A stretch of DNA of 64,000 nucleotides, taken from contig NC_092592.1 of the NCBI RefSeq assembly GCF_047663525.1, positions 26,841,001-26,905,000 on the forward strand, read 5' to 3'. The position numbers and the translations under genes are program-made. The notes below the pieces were generated by a model that was not told the DNA's origin, made no database searches, and saw only the letters and a list, made by a program, of their open reading frames with translations. Source of the stretch: Anas platyrhynchos. Lineage: Eukaryota; Chordata; Aves; Anseriformes; Anatidae. Positions 18,044-30,000 of the stretch are shown here, in pieces (position 1 is the stretch's first letter; each line of letters begins with the position of its first letter).

Positions 18044-19749
18044 TCACGCGGGGACCTCGGCCTCCCCCTGCGGCTGCTCCTTGGTCTCCAGCGCCTGGCG
18101 CGTGTCCGTCTGCCACTGCTGCACCAGCTCCGTCGGGGTCTTGCCAGCCTGAGAGTGCGGGCACAGGTGGGCACCGGGGTGGCAGCGAAGGGCGCAGGCA
18201 CCCCCCGTGCCCCGCGGCGCCCACCTGGTTCCTGGCCATCATGTCAGCCCCGTGCAGGATCAGCATCTTGATGATCTTGTAGCGGCTGAGGCGCGTGGCG
18301 TCGTGCAGCGCCGTGTCCCCCTCCTGCGGGACACGCAGCCTGGCTCCGTGCACCCACATCCCCGGGGGGGGGGGCACGGGGACGGTGCTGGGAACCCCCG
18401 GAGGTGGAGGGCTCCTCCTACTCACCCTGTCCGGGGAGTTGATGTCCACCCCGCAGTGGATGAGGTGCTCCACGATGTCGGGGTGCCCCGTGCGGGTGGC
18501 CACGTGGAGAGGGGTGCTGAGCAGCTGGGGTTTGGGGGGGGAACACACAGCAGAAGGGCTCAGCACCCCCCTCCCTGCTGTGCCCCCAGCACAGCCCCCT
18601 CCCCGGGCTGCGCCCCCCTCACCTTGTCCTTCAGGTTGAGGTCTGCCCCGCGGTCCTGCAGCAGCTTCACGGCGTCCAGGTGCCCCCCCCGGCACGCCCA
18701 GTGCACGGCGGTGCAGTCCAGCTGGGCACCCAGAGCCGGTGTCACCGGGGGGACACCACCACCCTGTGTCCCCCCCAGCCCCGGCTGAGCCCACGGCCAC
18801 CTCCGCCCCGTGCCCAGAGGCTCACCCGGTCCCTGAAGTCGACGGTGGCCCCGCTGTCCAGCAGCTTCTGCAGGATGTCCGTGTGGCCCTCCAGCGAGGA
18901 GCGGTGCAGGGCGGTGCGGTGGAACTGGGGGGCGAGGTGGCGCGTTGGTGGCTGGCCGTGCCCCCTCCCCGTGACCCGAAGCACACCGGGACACCCCCCG
19001 CTACCTCATCACACGTGTCCGGGGAGCCACCATCCGCCAGGAACTTCTCGATGACGCGGATCTTGCCCTGCACGGCGGCTCGCAGGAAGGTCTCCGGCTC
19101 CACGGGACCCTCCTGAGGGCAGGGCAGGGCAGGGCTGGGGCAGCGGGGACAACGAGGGGGCCCCATGTGCTGCTCCTCCAGGGCACCCCGGCTTTTTGGG
19201 ACCCCCCTTCACCTACGATCTCCAGGGGCTCCGGCGGCGGCGGGGGCTCGGGGGTGGCCGCCCGCTCCTCCCGGCGCTTGCGGCGCTGCTTGCGCAGCTC
19301 GATGAGGCGCTGGATGCTCCCCACGTCAATGATCTCCCGACGCAGGTCCACCGAGCTCCTCCGCACCCGCTCCTGGCCCTGTGGGGACACGCAGCGCCCC
19401 GCTCGCCCCCGCCGTGCCCTCCCGCACCCCGCTCCCCGCTCCCAGCCCTCACCTTGATGGCCTCGATGCCCCTGTTGCGGGGTCCCTGCCGCTTCTCCTC
19501 CTCCAGCTCCGGGGTGCTCATCCTCTCCACGGCTGGTGGCTCCCGTGGGCCATCGCCCTTCATCCTCTGTAGGGACACGGGGGGGGCTGCAGAGCCCTGG
19601 GAGCCTGGGGCAGCCCCGGCATCCACCCCCGGGCACCGCTGAGGTCCCCGGGGTGGCCGGCAGCCCGCGGCACCCACCTTCTCCTCCTCCTCCTCCTCCG
19701 CCAGCTTCTGGTCGATGAGCTCCTTGGCCTTTTCCACGTCCAGCTCCAT
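18044..19749 (-). CDS. ANKRD2: ANKRD2 (ARPP), muscle ankyrin repeat protein
   Basis: Stress-responsive ankyrin-repeat protein of striated muscle that binds titin N2A and shuttles to the nucleus. Nine exons: 19678-19749, 19453-19566, 19217-19378, 19005-19112, 18826-18924, 18623-18721, 18426-18524, 18225-18323, 18044-18148; 318 residues. After [20 protein letters not shown] (like human EDSEAVQRATALIEQRLAQE) come a lysine/arginine-rich region and [20 protein letters not shown], nearly identical to human. Five ankyrin units follow; four are encoded by consecutive exons of exactly 99 bp, one 33-residue repeat each. At the exon 3 donor, splicing at GTAGGT (19216) keeps the frame into GPVEPETFL. The start aligns with an internal Met of the longer human isoform. 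No in-frame upstream ATG was found, so the longer N-terminus is not supported here. Confidence 0.96.
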
Positions 19750-19859
19750 GGCAGCTCTGTGCGCAGCCCCTGGCAGGATACGGCCTCTCCTCCTCCTCCT
19801 CTTCCTCCTCTTCGGCACCGCGGGCGCTGGCTCCCGGTGCTGCCGGTGGCTGGGCTGGC

Positions 19860-19935
19860 GGCGGGGCTTTATGCCGCCGGCCCCTCCGTCCCCGCTGCCC
19901 AAGGGCACCGACAGCTGTGCCTGCCCCACATGACT
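19860..19935 (-). promoter_or_regulatory. ANKRD2 core promoter: TATA-like box and E-boxes
   Basis: On the minus strand a TATA-like CATAAAG (19867-19873) lies about 120 bp upstream of the start. Two E-boxes, CAGCTG (19912-19917) and CACATG (19927-19932), lie 40-60 bp further upstream. That arrangement fits a myogenic bHLH-driven muscle promoter, in contrast with the TATA-less promoters of the neighbours. Function is inferred. Confidence 0.45.
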
Positions 19936-20609
19936 GGGGCAGCTTAGCCATGAGCTCACCCTGCTGCTTTCTGGTGCCCCTGGCTCACCTCCTGCCAGCT
20001 CTTAAAGCAACCCACGGCCCACCCAGCCGGCTGCCCGGGATCCCCGTGCCAGGCTGGGGGGACCTGGGGTGCGCGGAGCCCTCAGGGGTGCTCTGGAGGC
20101 TGGATGGAGCTGGATCGTGGTGTGCGTTAACCCGCGTGTCCTGAGCCCGTGCCACCCATCCCGGGCAGCCGGGATGCTCGCGGTGGCTCCGTGCTGCTTT
20201 GGAGGATGACCTCAGGGCCGGAGCATCCCGAGCACCACCTGGTCTGCCCCCCGCACGTGGGGCTGTGGGGCCGGCAGGCAGAGCCCGCAGCTGTTCCCAG
20301 TGCCGGGGACATTGCTCAGCCCCCCGGGATTTTGCTTTCCCTTTTTGTAAGATGAGGCCAGCGTGCCCCGTGCTGGGACAGTTAATGCGCCAGGACCTGG
20401 CCATGGGACCGGGCTGAGGACAGGGGGAGGGACAGATGGGGACAGGGCACCCTCCCGGGCACAGGCAGGTCCCAGGGCCACCCCTGGGTGCCACGTCCCA
20501 TGGGTGCCACAGCCCCGGGCTGCACAAAGGAAGGCGCCCGTTACGCGAGGATGCCTGGGGACAGCCCACACACGGGGCCAGCCCCCGCCTGGCTGAAGGA
20601 TGAAAAGGC

Positions 20610-20615
20610 TTTATT
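20610..20615 (-). terminator. UBTD1 poly(A) signal AATAAA
   Basis: TTTATT on the + strand, 315 bp beyond the UBTD1 stop. The stretch 19950-20595 between UBTD1 and ANKRD2 shows no gene. Confidence 0.8.
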
Positions 20616-20929
20616 GATAAATACACAGGCTATGTACAGAGGGGAGACATCTCCGCACAGCCCCGCGCCCCCCCAGCAACGGGATCCCGGCCTCGTGGCC
20701 GGGGCTGGCGGGTCACAGCCTCTCCCCGAGGGGCAGCCCCACAGCAGGGCCCCCCGGCACACGTGGGTCCCACACCATCCACAGCAAATTTGTGCCCGCG
20801 CCTCCAGCCCGGCGGGGCCACCGCGGCGCCACGGCCCCGGGGAGGGGACCCGGTGGCTCCGGCAGGGCTGGGACATCCCTGAGGTGCCCCCGTGCTCCAC
20901 TGCGGGACGGGGCCTCCCTGCCGGAGAGC

Positions 20930-23636
20930 TCAGTTCCTGGGCGGCAGGGGCTGGTTGACGATCACCTGCACCACGAAATCCTTCTGGATCTTGGTCTCCT
21001 GCAGCCGCGTGCGGTCGGTGAGCAGCTTGCCCGAGAAGAACCAGCGCTGCCAGGCCAGCTCGATGCCCTCCTGCGCCTGCAGCTGCTTCTTCAGCTGCCC
21101 GATGGTGTCGCCCATGCTGGCGCTGAGCCGCAGGTCCTTGCCGGTGGAGAGCCGCACCTTGAGGGCGAACTCGCGCCGGGCGCTGGGCAGGGGCTCGGCC
21201 GCCTCCACCGCCTCCTCCTCGCCCCGCTCCAGGATCAGGTTGACGGGGGGCGCCAGGCAGTACACGGGCAGCTGGTACCGGTTGCCCAGCTCGTCGTAGC
21301 ACTCCGTCAGTGACCCTAGGGACGGCGGGGTGAGTGACCGTGCCCCACAGAGCCTCCCCATCACCTCCCCATCACCTCCCCGAACCTCCCCGGCTCCGCA
21401 CCCCGATTTGGCCTCACCATGGGGCAGGGTGATGCTGGCTCCGTCCAGGATGGCCTGTGCCAGGCTGTGGTCGTTGGCCTCCACGGCGTAGGCGGCCGCC
21501 TTCAGGGCGTCCCAGATCTCCTTACGGCCCTCGAAGGCGGGCGCCGTGTCCCAAAACTCGTCCCGCTTGCTGCGCAGCTGCCCGTCCGTCATCGGGTAGT
21601 CGCTCTTCCACTTGGGGCGCTCCTTCTTCAGGGGCTCATTGCGGCCTGGGGGGGTGGCGGCAGCTCAGGGAGGGGCTCTGAAACCCCAAAATCCAGCCCC
21701 TAATGCCCAGGGAAGGGCACCCTGCCCCATGGGCTGGTGGGGACCCCACACACAGCACTGTCTGTCCCAGCCCCCGGCACAGCAGCTGCCCCCCAGCAGC
21801 ATCCCTCGCCCCCAGCAGGGAGCAGGGCTCTCCCCCCCTCACGTTTTGGGGACAGGGGAGGATGGGCCGGGGGCCAGCAGGGTGGCTGCAGGGCCCTTCG
21901 AGGCAGGGCAGTATTTATAGCTTGGGGAATTAGCCAGCAAATAAGCCGGTGTGCCGGAGTGGGAACAGGATTACGGGGGCTGAGCCGCAGCCCTGCAGGG
22001 GGGGGGCTGTGACTTCTGGGGCGAGCACACCGGGATGTCACCCTAGGCAGTGGCAAAAGCCCCTTCCCAGGCTGGCAGCACCCCGCTGTGGTGGGGGACG
22101 CGGGTGTCACCACCCACGGGACCCCCAGGATGGGGCACCGGGCGGGCTGGAGCTGTGGGGCAGCCCCACACCAGGCTGTGTCCCCGTGGGAACAGCCCCG
22201 TGCTGCCAGCCCCACGGCACGGCCGGACGCGTGGGGCAGGAAGGAGCTGTTGTCACTCCCAGCCGAGCTGGGGACAATGAGTGACAACAGCTCCTTCCTG
22301 CGGGGCCGCCGGCCGGCACCGCTCCTGCGGGGGGGAAGGGGGGAAGTTTGGGATCCCGGCTGCGCAGGAAGGATGCTGAGCGCCCACCATGGGGCAGGGC
22401 GATGCCACCCGTGGCTGCTGGGGACAGCCACCACCCCCGGGAGGCTCGTGGGGGTGACACGAAGCACTACACGACTATTTTCTCCATCCAGGACACGTGG
22501 CACAGGGTCCCCACAGGGCACAGGACAGCGCAGTGCCCCCGAGGGCTGGTGCAGGGCGCTGAGCATCCCCGAGCGGGGTCGGGCAGCACCGTGGCTGCGC
22601 TCACATCCCCGAGGAGTGAGGGCAGGCGGTGCCGATTCAGCAGTCCCGCTGTGGGGCCGTTGGGATTTGCAGCGTGGCACGGCAAGGTCAGGGACAGCAC
22701 CTGCCCCAGGCACCGGGCAGCACCCGCCGGCACCACGGCGCAGCCTGGACTCCTTTGGGGTGAGCAGCGGGGCTCCTGGACCCCAGGAGCGGGCAGAGGG
22801 GGGGGCAGCAGCATCGGGGGGCTGCGGGTCCCCATCGGGGGGCTGCGGGTCTCTTGCTGCCGCCCAGCCCGGGCCCTGCCCCGTGCCGTGCTGTTCCCGG
22901 CCCGTTGTGCAACCCGGTGCCCGCGGGGGGCCCGGGGGGGTCGGGACGTGTCCGGCCGCCCACGCGGGGCCAGGCGGGGCCGGGCCGGCAGCCGCACCCC
23001 GACGGCACCGGCACCCCCGCGGCAGGGCTGCTCCCAGCGCCTCGTGCCCCGACGTGGGGGCCCTTTGGGGTCACTTTGGGGTCCCCAGCACCGCCCGGAG
23101 CCCCCCCGAGGTGCCCGGTCCCCCCCCCGAGGAGCACCGCGGGGCTCTCCGCTCCTGGGCAGGGACAGCCGCGCACCGGGCTCCGTCCCGTCGACCCTCC
23201 GGGTGCAGCTCCCGGTGCCCTCCCGAGCATCCCACATCCCCCGGACACCGGCACAAGGCAGCAGGGCCAGCAGACCCCCCGGTGCCCCGCCGCGGACACC
23301 GGCAGCCCCCCCCCGGTGCACCCCGGGGCTCCCGTTCCCGGCCAGCCCCGACGGGGCGCACGGGGCGGGAGCACTGCGGGGCCCGCTGCCGCCCGCCCAG
23401 CCCTGCCCGGGGCCCGGCTCCCGCAACCGGGCGGCACCGGGGCGCTGCCAAACCCCTCCCGGTACCGGCGGGGCGGCCCCGCCGCGGGGACACCGGCAGC
23501 GGAGCCGCCCCGGGGGCACGTCCCGGGGTCCCCCCCGGTGCCCGGAGCTCGGTGCCCAGCCCCGCTCACCTGCTCTCTTGCGGGTGCTGCCGGCGGGGGG
23601 CCGCTCCCGGCGCTGCCGCCCCACGCAGCCGCCCAT
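20930..23636 (-). CDS. UBTD1: UBTD1, ubiquitin domain-containing protein 1
   Basis: Partner of E2 ubiquitin-conjugating enzymes of the UBE2D family, reported to stabilise p53 and to affect YAP signalling. Exons 23570-23636, 21418-21645 and 20930-21315 encode 226 residues (human 227). The N-terminus [13 protein letters not shown] resembles human [13 protein letters not shown]; Gly2 is present, as in the human N-terminus. The E2-binding domain is seen as [40 protein letters not shown] and [16 protein letters not shown]. The C-terminal ubiquitin-like fold runs from [16 protein letters not shown] to [19 protein letters not shown]. Intron 1 (21646-23569) is 1.9 kb and includes a perfect inverted repeat at 22236-22301. 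Divergent from MMS19, starts 401 bp apart. Confidence 0.98.
22236..22301. repeat. perfect 23-bp inverted repeat (hairpin) in UBTD1 intron 1
   Basis: Arm 22236-22258 (GCAGGAAGGAGCTGTTGTCA then CTC) is the exact reverse complement of 22279-22301, separated by 20 nt. Inside the loop CCAGC (22259-22263) can pair with GCTGG (22267-22271) around CGA, so the transcript could fold into a stem of about 28 bp with one 7-nt bulge. Either strand would fold. Not recognised as a known RNA or element. Confidence 0.85.
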
Positions 23637-24037
23637 GGCGGGGCTCGACGGCGGCGGCGGCGACGGGGCGGGCGGCTCGGCATGGGGCCGGGCCGGCTCC
23701 GCGCTGCTGCCGACCCGCGGGGCCCCGGCGCCCTGCAGCCGCCTCCGCCCGGCTCTGAGCACCGGGGCCGCCCCCTCCCCTCCGCCGCCACCGCCCCGCC
23801 CCCACAGGTGCGCATGTGCCCGCCCCGCCGCCGCCGCCACCGGCGCCGCCCTCGTGCGCGAAGCCGCCCCCTCCCGCTGCTTTGTGTCCCTCGCGGGCCG
23901 CCGTGCTCCTGGCGGAAGGAGGGCGGGAGGAGAGGGAAAGAGCGGCGCGGGGTGGCTGTGCGCATGCGCCGCGGCTGGCTGAGGGAAGGGGGGCTGCGCA
24001 TGCGCGCGGCGGGAGCGGCGGGGTGGGTGCGGGTGTC
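23637..24037. promoter_or_regulatory. shared UBTD1/MMS19 promoter with NRF1-type sites
   Basis: A CpG island of about 400 bp between divergent starts. Two perfect NRF1-type palindromes, TGCGCATGCGCC (23959-23970) and TGCGCATGCGCG (23995-24006), lie just upstream of the MMS19 ATG. No TATA box. Confidence 0.7.
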
Positions 24038-27000
24038 ATGGCGGCCGCCGGCGGGGGGCCGGCAGCGGAGCGGCTGCAAAGCATCGTGAGGGGCGCCGCG
24101 GGAGGGCAGCACGACGGGGCCGCGCAGCTGGCCGCGGGTACCGGGCGGGGAGCGGGGGGCGGATAAAGGGGCTGGGGGGGCGGGGGGGCTGCGGGTACGG
24201 CCTGGGCCTGGGCTGGGGGCTGGGGCCTGGGGCTGGGCCCTGGGGCCTGGGGTAGGGCCCTGTGGGGTTAGGGGGAGGCCCCCTGGGGCTGGGGGCGAGC
24301 TGTGGCCCTGGGGTGGTGGCCGTGGGGTGCTGAGGGGCAGGGGCTGGGGGTGGCGGAGCAGCAGCACAGGGGGATGCACAGCAGAGGGGGAGGTGGGAGC
24401 CAGAGCCTGAGGGGGAGGGGCTGGGGGCTGCGGGGCACCTGTGGGGCAGCAGCACGGGGAGGGGTGCGGGGGTGTTGGGGATGGGGTGAAAGCACAGCTG
24501 CAGGGCTCTGGGGATAATTGGGGTTTTATAGGGCTGGTCCAGAGCACGGGGTGGGGTTGGAGCTGTGGGGTTTGGTAGTGGTGCCAGGGCTGCTCTGGGT
24601 CAGGGAATGGGATTTGGGGCGCAGGGTGGGTGAGCTGAGGGGAGCGCGAGGCTCGTGCTGCGCTGCTGTGGTTTCTCCTCTCCTGGCAGGGCTTGGGGCG
24701 TTTGGTTTCCTGGGATAATTTTCTTTCCGCTCGGAGCAGCGGTGTGGTGGCTTCGTTACGCTGAGGAATGTGTAGCTGCGGGAGGATGGCTTTTTAAGGA
24801 TAAGGCAGCACGTTTGTCTTCCTACTCTTCCTTCCAGTGGCTTTGGCACTTTGTGGAAAGGGTTTGAGAGGGAAGGGCTGCATCGGCTGCCTTACAGAGA
24901 GGAGCAGCTTGTTGAGGAGATGCTGGATTGTAAACTGACCAGTGGTGGGAAATGGAAGGAAATTGGAGGAAATGAAAGGAAATTCACTAAGCTGGGTGAC
25001 ATTCACAAGAGTTGCACAAAGCCCCTGACATATCTGAGACAGAGCGGGGAAACAGAGGCAAGGGCAGATAACCTTACAGCTGCTGTTGTCGCCCCTGGTC
25101 ATGTTACAGAAGTGCCTGGGGAAGGCTTTGTCTGCTCAGAGCCACGCAGAGAGGAGCCGTCCCCAGCTCCCGCTCACCGTATGGCACCTGGGGCACACCG
25201 ACCCCCACCTCAGGCCCTGCTGACCTCACACAGAACGCACGCCAGAGAGTATTGCATTGCATCCCCTGTCCTTGAGCGAAAGGGGAGGTTTTTCTGACCT
25301 CGTGGCCTCTGTGCAGTTGTTGGCAGAGGCATGGCGAGCTGCTCGTGCGTGCTGCTGAGCACTGAATTAGGTGTGAGTTTGGGAGAAGGGCTTCAGTGCT
25401 GTCATGGGCAGCTCGGGATGCACAAGTGTCAGAGGAGGCTGAGGTTGTTGGTATTAAACAGCAGGGAGAGGGGAGGTGATGTAGCAGGGATCCATCACAT
25501 TTTAAGGGGCTGGGGGAGACAGGAGGAGCAGAAAAGGTGCAGAAATGGTGTCTGGTGTGTGGAAGGGCGGGGGAGGTGTCAGGGAGGACACAGGTCGCTG
25601 CGAGCCGGCAGCGGTGCTGCTGCTGGGGCTGCTGTGGTCACCTCGTGAGAGGCAAAGCCCTGCGGCCTCCCGCTCCCCGAGAGCAGGGCGAGCCTGCCCG
25701 CTGCAGCAGAGCGAGGGGCTCCTGCCCGCAGGAGTACAAAGAGCCGGCTGCGGGCAGAGCTCACGCTTCGCTCCTTCCTGTTGAGGTCACGGGCAGCTCG
25801 GGGGAGGCGCTGCTTCAAAAAGGCAGCTCCGTGCTCGGACCTCCTGCGGGGTGGTCAAGGGAGGAGGCACGAGCAGTGTCCCCTGACACCAGGGGTATGG
25901 GTTAGAGCTGCACCGTGCCTGAGCACGAGGCTGTGGGTGGCAGGAGAGACCCTGCCCTTCTCCAGGGCTTCCCTAGGATGCAGCCAGGCCTTAGCAAAGC
26001 CTCCCAGGGGAGTGACTCTTCCCCCAGTTCAGCTGCAGCAGCGTTGGGGCAGGAGGGGAGTGAAGCAACCTGGCCGGGCTGTCTGAGTCAGAGCTGGAAA
26101 CAGGCTCCAGGAGTCCCGGCGCTGCCTTGCTGCGACCACAAAGCCGTGTTTCTCCGTGCCCCCAGCCTGCAGGGAGTTTGTGCAGGTGTTGCTCAGCGCA
26201 GAGCCGTGGCAGCTGCGTGTTTGGGAGTGTCCAGGCCGTTTGGCCTTGTGAACAGTCTGATTTCTTGGGGAGCACTGGGGGGGTAGCTCTGTGCCACCTC
26301 CTGGTTTGTCCATGGTGCGCTTCCCAGCCCCTGTCCCCAGCGCCGTGCCTAAGGGAGGGTCAGGGAGGCCCTGGCTCACTCCTTTTGCCTCTTTTCTGCA
26401 GGGGTGAAAGATGGAAGCTGGACTGTGCTGCAACTCGTGGAGGCGCTGGGGTAAGGAGACTGCAGGGGACGTTCCCACAAGCAGGAGCAGTGTGTGAGCT
26501 GCCAGCTCGTGCGGGGCAGGCTGGCTGCAGTCAGTGCCCTCGCAGGACAGGGGAGCCATTTGGGAACAGACAGGGACAGAGCAGCCCACGAGGCTCTCCC
26601 AGGGCAGTGGGAAGGTGTTGTGGTGGGCAGCGAGCCCCAGAACACGTCGCAGCTGGGACAGCTCCTGCTGGGGACAGCCTGGCTGGGGAGGAGGAGGAAT
26701 CAGCTCCCCCCGAGTGCCATCAGCAGGGCCGTGCCCAGTGAGCAGCGCCCTTCAGCTTGTAACGTGCTCATTTGGGACGTGCCTCCTGCTCGTGTCCCCG
26801 CTCACACCAGCTCTCTGGGGTTTTTGCCGTGCGTGGGGCAGGTTCTGCTTGGAGAACACAGATCCTCGGACGCGAGGGCGAGGCATCCAGCTGCTGTCAC
26901 AGGTCCTGCTTGAGTGTCACTCCCTGCTGCAGGAGAAGGAAGGTAAGGGCTGCTCTGCGCCCCACACCGGCTGCTGGCGGGCTGGGGGCCCTGAGAGCCT

Positions 27001-30000
27001 GTCCTGCACTCAGCAAACAGGTTGCTTTAGCACCATGGCAGCTCTGCGTGCATCTCTCAAGGGTCAAAGTCCAAGGAGGACACGGGGCCTCACGCTGCAG
27101 CCTGTGTGCCACCCTCCCGACGTGATTTGGGCCTGGCTCTGCAGCTGGTGCCCCCGGCAGTGTGTGGGTGTTGCATACCCGGGCGTGCTCAGCGCCACAT
27201 GGGAGGCCTCGGGGACACATCTGCACGTCAGGATCCCCGCGTGGTGATTCAGTGCAGGAAAGCCATCACTCACACAGCCAGTCACGCCGCAGCCCTCGGG
27301 CTGCACGGGTTGGCTCTGGGGGACCTCTGTGGCCTGGGGAGGAGGGGAGATCAGCGTGAGGGCGAGAGCAGAGAAGAAGATGGGGGTGGGAGGGGAAGAT
27401 GCCCCACTCGTGGAGGTGAGGAGAAGGTTTGGTTGTGTTAAAGGCCTCAGAGCAGCTGGCTGGCAGCAGGGAAACCCAAATAAGTGCTGCCAGGTCTTGA
27501 GCTGGACTGGGGGCCTTGCTGGTGGGTCGCTGATCCCACACCAGCAGGCTGGCAGGAAGGCAGGGGAGTAGTTAGGAGAGGCAGGGGAAAGGAAGGATGG
27601 AATTAGAACATGCTGGGCTCTACCAAAGTCTCAGACTGGTGCTGGGCAGAGGGAGAATATGCTCAGAGCTGCTGCTGGAGCTGGAGCCAGGTGTGGTGAC
27701 TGTGCCGGGGCTGGGTTAGCAGTGCAGCAACAGAAGGAGCTGCTGAGGTTCAGGGGAACACACCGGGTTAGAGCCAAGCCCCGGGAGGGGAGCTGCCGCG
27801 GCACGGCCGCCAGCCCGTCTCCCTTCGTGGCCCTCCTCACGCAGCTCATTTCCCAGGCGCTGCGTCAGGCTGCCTGCCGGGGGGGGGACACTTTGTGCGG
27901 CGGCCGTGGGCGCAGGATGCTGCCAGCCGGCTCTTCCAGTCCGCTTCCTGCCGCCGCTCCCCAGGGCCGGGCCGTGCAGGCGCCCGTGGCCGTGACTCAG
28001 GCCCCAGGAACGTGTTGTGGAGCTGAGCGCGGGGGAGCCGGGGCTCCTGCCCCACCCCGTGACATCCTGCAGCCTGGGCCAAGCGGGCGGCTGCCGCTTC
28101 CCTGCCCGGGGCTGCAGCCACGTGTCTGGGCAGGCTGCACATGGCCTGGGTGGCTGCAGCACCTCCGGAGGCGGGTGCTGCCCCACCGCGGCCAGCTGTG
28201 GTCCCTCACGGGGGGAGGGAGAAAGTGTCAGCACCAAGGGAATGCAGAGATGTTCTCGCTGCTCGCCCAGCAGCTCCTGCCAGGGTTAACGCACCGCGGG
28301 GTCTGTTTCTGACAGCGCTGCACCTGGTCCTGTTCTACGAGAACCGGCTGCAAGATCATCACCTCGTGATCCCCTCGGTGCTGCAGGGACTCCGTGCGCT
28401 GGTGAGCTCCTGTCCCACAGCATGAGGATGGCTCCAGGGGGTGCTGGGGGTGCAGCTCACAGGTACGAGCTGAAGCAGTGTCGGGCAGAGACCAGCTGGG
28501 CCATCAGCTCCTGCCCCGCAGCATCACCCTGTGTCCTGTTCCTGCTGTCCCCTCGCAGGGGGTGGGGAATGCTGTGAATTTCTGCCCGGTACTGGGGCAA
28601 GGACACCCTGTGTGCCCTAGGGACAGCACAAATGACAGATGTCCTGTCCTTCCTCCTCTGTGAGGGTGACAAGCTCCCCCAGGGCAGGAGAGGGTCCTGC
28701 AAGTACAGAGTCATCCTTCTTATTGCTTTTCTCTTCCTGTTCCCAGAGCATGTGTGAGGTACTAGCCCCAGGGCTAGCAGTATCCGTGCTCAAAGCCATC
28801 TTCCAGGAGGTGCACGTGCAGGTGAGCAATGTCATTTCCTTCCTCCTGTCCCTGTTCTCTGTGTGCCTGGGGACAGCCTGCCTGCTTTAGGACCGAGCAC
28901 CTGCAGCAGCAGTGCAGCGTAGCACATCCTCCAGCAGCAGCAGTGCTCCTGCAGAGCTCAGACAGCCTGCAGAGTGAGAGGCAGAAGGCAGCTGAGATTC
29001 CTGTTTGGCCCTTGTCCTCTCCTGTACCAGCCCTAGGGGGATCATTTCCTTTTTTTCCGTTCTCCAGGCAGTGTTTAAGTGGCTCCAGCTCCCAAATTCT
29101 CCATCTTAAGGCTGTTTATGCTGGCAGGCCTTGGGCAGCGTATGAGCCCAGGTGTGACTGTGATAGCGTGCCCATTTAGTGATGGGCACGGTTGTGTTCA
29201 GGTGCAGTTGCACAAGCATGTGCATGCTCTGCATGTGGTACGTGGGACCTGCAGGCCCCAAAGCAGCAGCAGAGCTGTGAGGGTGCTGCCTGTGTGTGCC
29301 CCTGGGTGCTTGGTAGCAGTGCTGCCTGTACAGGGGCCTGTTTTGATTCCTCTGCTCCTTCCTCCAGTCCCTGCTGCAGCTGGACCGCCACACAGTCTAC
29401 AGCATCATCACCAACTTCATGGGCACCAGGGAGGAAGGTGAGAGGGCAGATGCCAGAAGCATCTCTGGGGTTGTTTGGGCTGGGAACGTGGCTTGCTTTC
29501 TGCTCAGAGGGCTCTGCAGCACTGCTTGAGGAGAGCTGGACGGGCTGTGGGACTGGGGAAGCTGGGCTTATTCCATGCTGTGTTGGTGAGGTCTCGTGTC
29601 CTGCACCTTCTTTCTGCAGAGCTGAAGGGCCTGGGGGCTGACTTCACCTTTGGCTTCATCCAGGTGATGGATGGGGAGAAGGATCCCCGCAACCTGCTGG
29701 TGGCCTTCCAGATCGTGCGTGATCTCATTGCCAAGAACTATGCCCTGGGTGAGCCTGGGCCTGCAATGCAGAGCCAATTGGGGGGCGGAATCGCTTCTCC
29801 TTGAACTGTTGGAGGGATGGCTCTTGGGTCTGAGCAGGGCTCGGTGTCCCTGATGTGATTTAGGAGCTGCAGAGCCAGCCTGTCACGGCTGCTGGGCAGA
29901 GCTGTGCCTCCCTTGCTCAGCAGCTCTGCTAACGCTGACCTCTCCCCGCAGGTCCCTTTGTGGAGGAGCTGTTTGAAGTGACATCCTGCTACTTCCCCAT

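Noticed and set aside
19750-19951. Upstream in-frame extension of ANKRD2 rich in Arg/Lys
   Set aside because: No ATG in that frame; the TATA-like box at 19867 would place the start of transcription inside it.
22088-24547. Very long frames (411-619 residues) on both strands around the UBTD1/MMS19 promoter
   Set aside because: GC-rich DNA lacks stop codons by chance. Sequences are Pro/Gly/Arg/Ala-rich without family resemblance and overlap well-supported exons in another frame.
24851-25297. 148-residue frame in MMS19 intron 1
   Set aside because: No similarity to a known protein, ordinary intronic composition, no splice or start context to support an exon.
29160-29190. Short hairpin GTGCCCATTTAGTGATGGGCAC in an MMS19 intron
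   Set aside because: Only a 7-bp stem; no box C/D or H/ACA elements nearby, so not called as an RNA gene.
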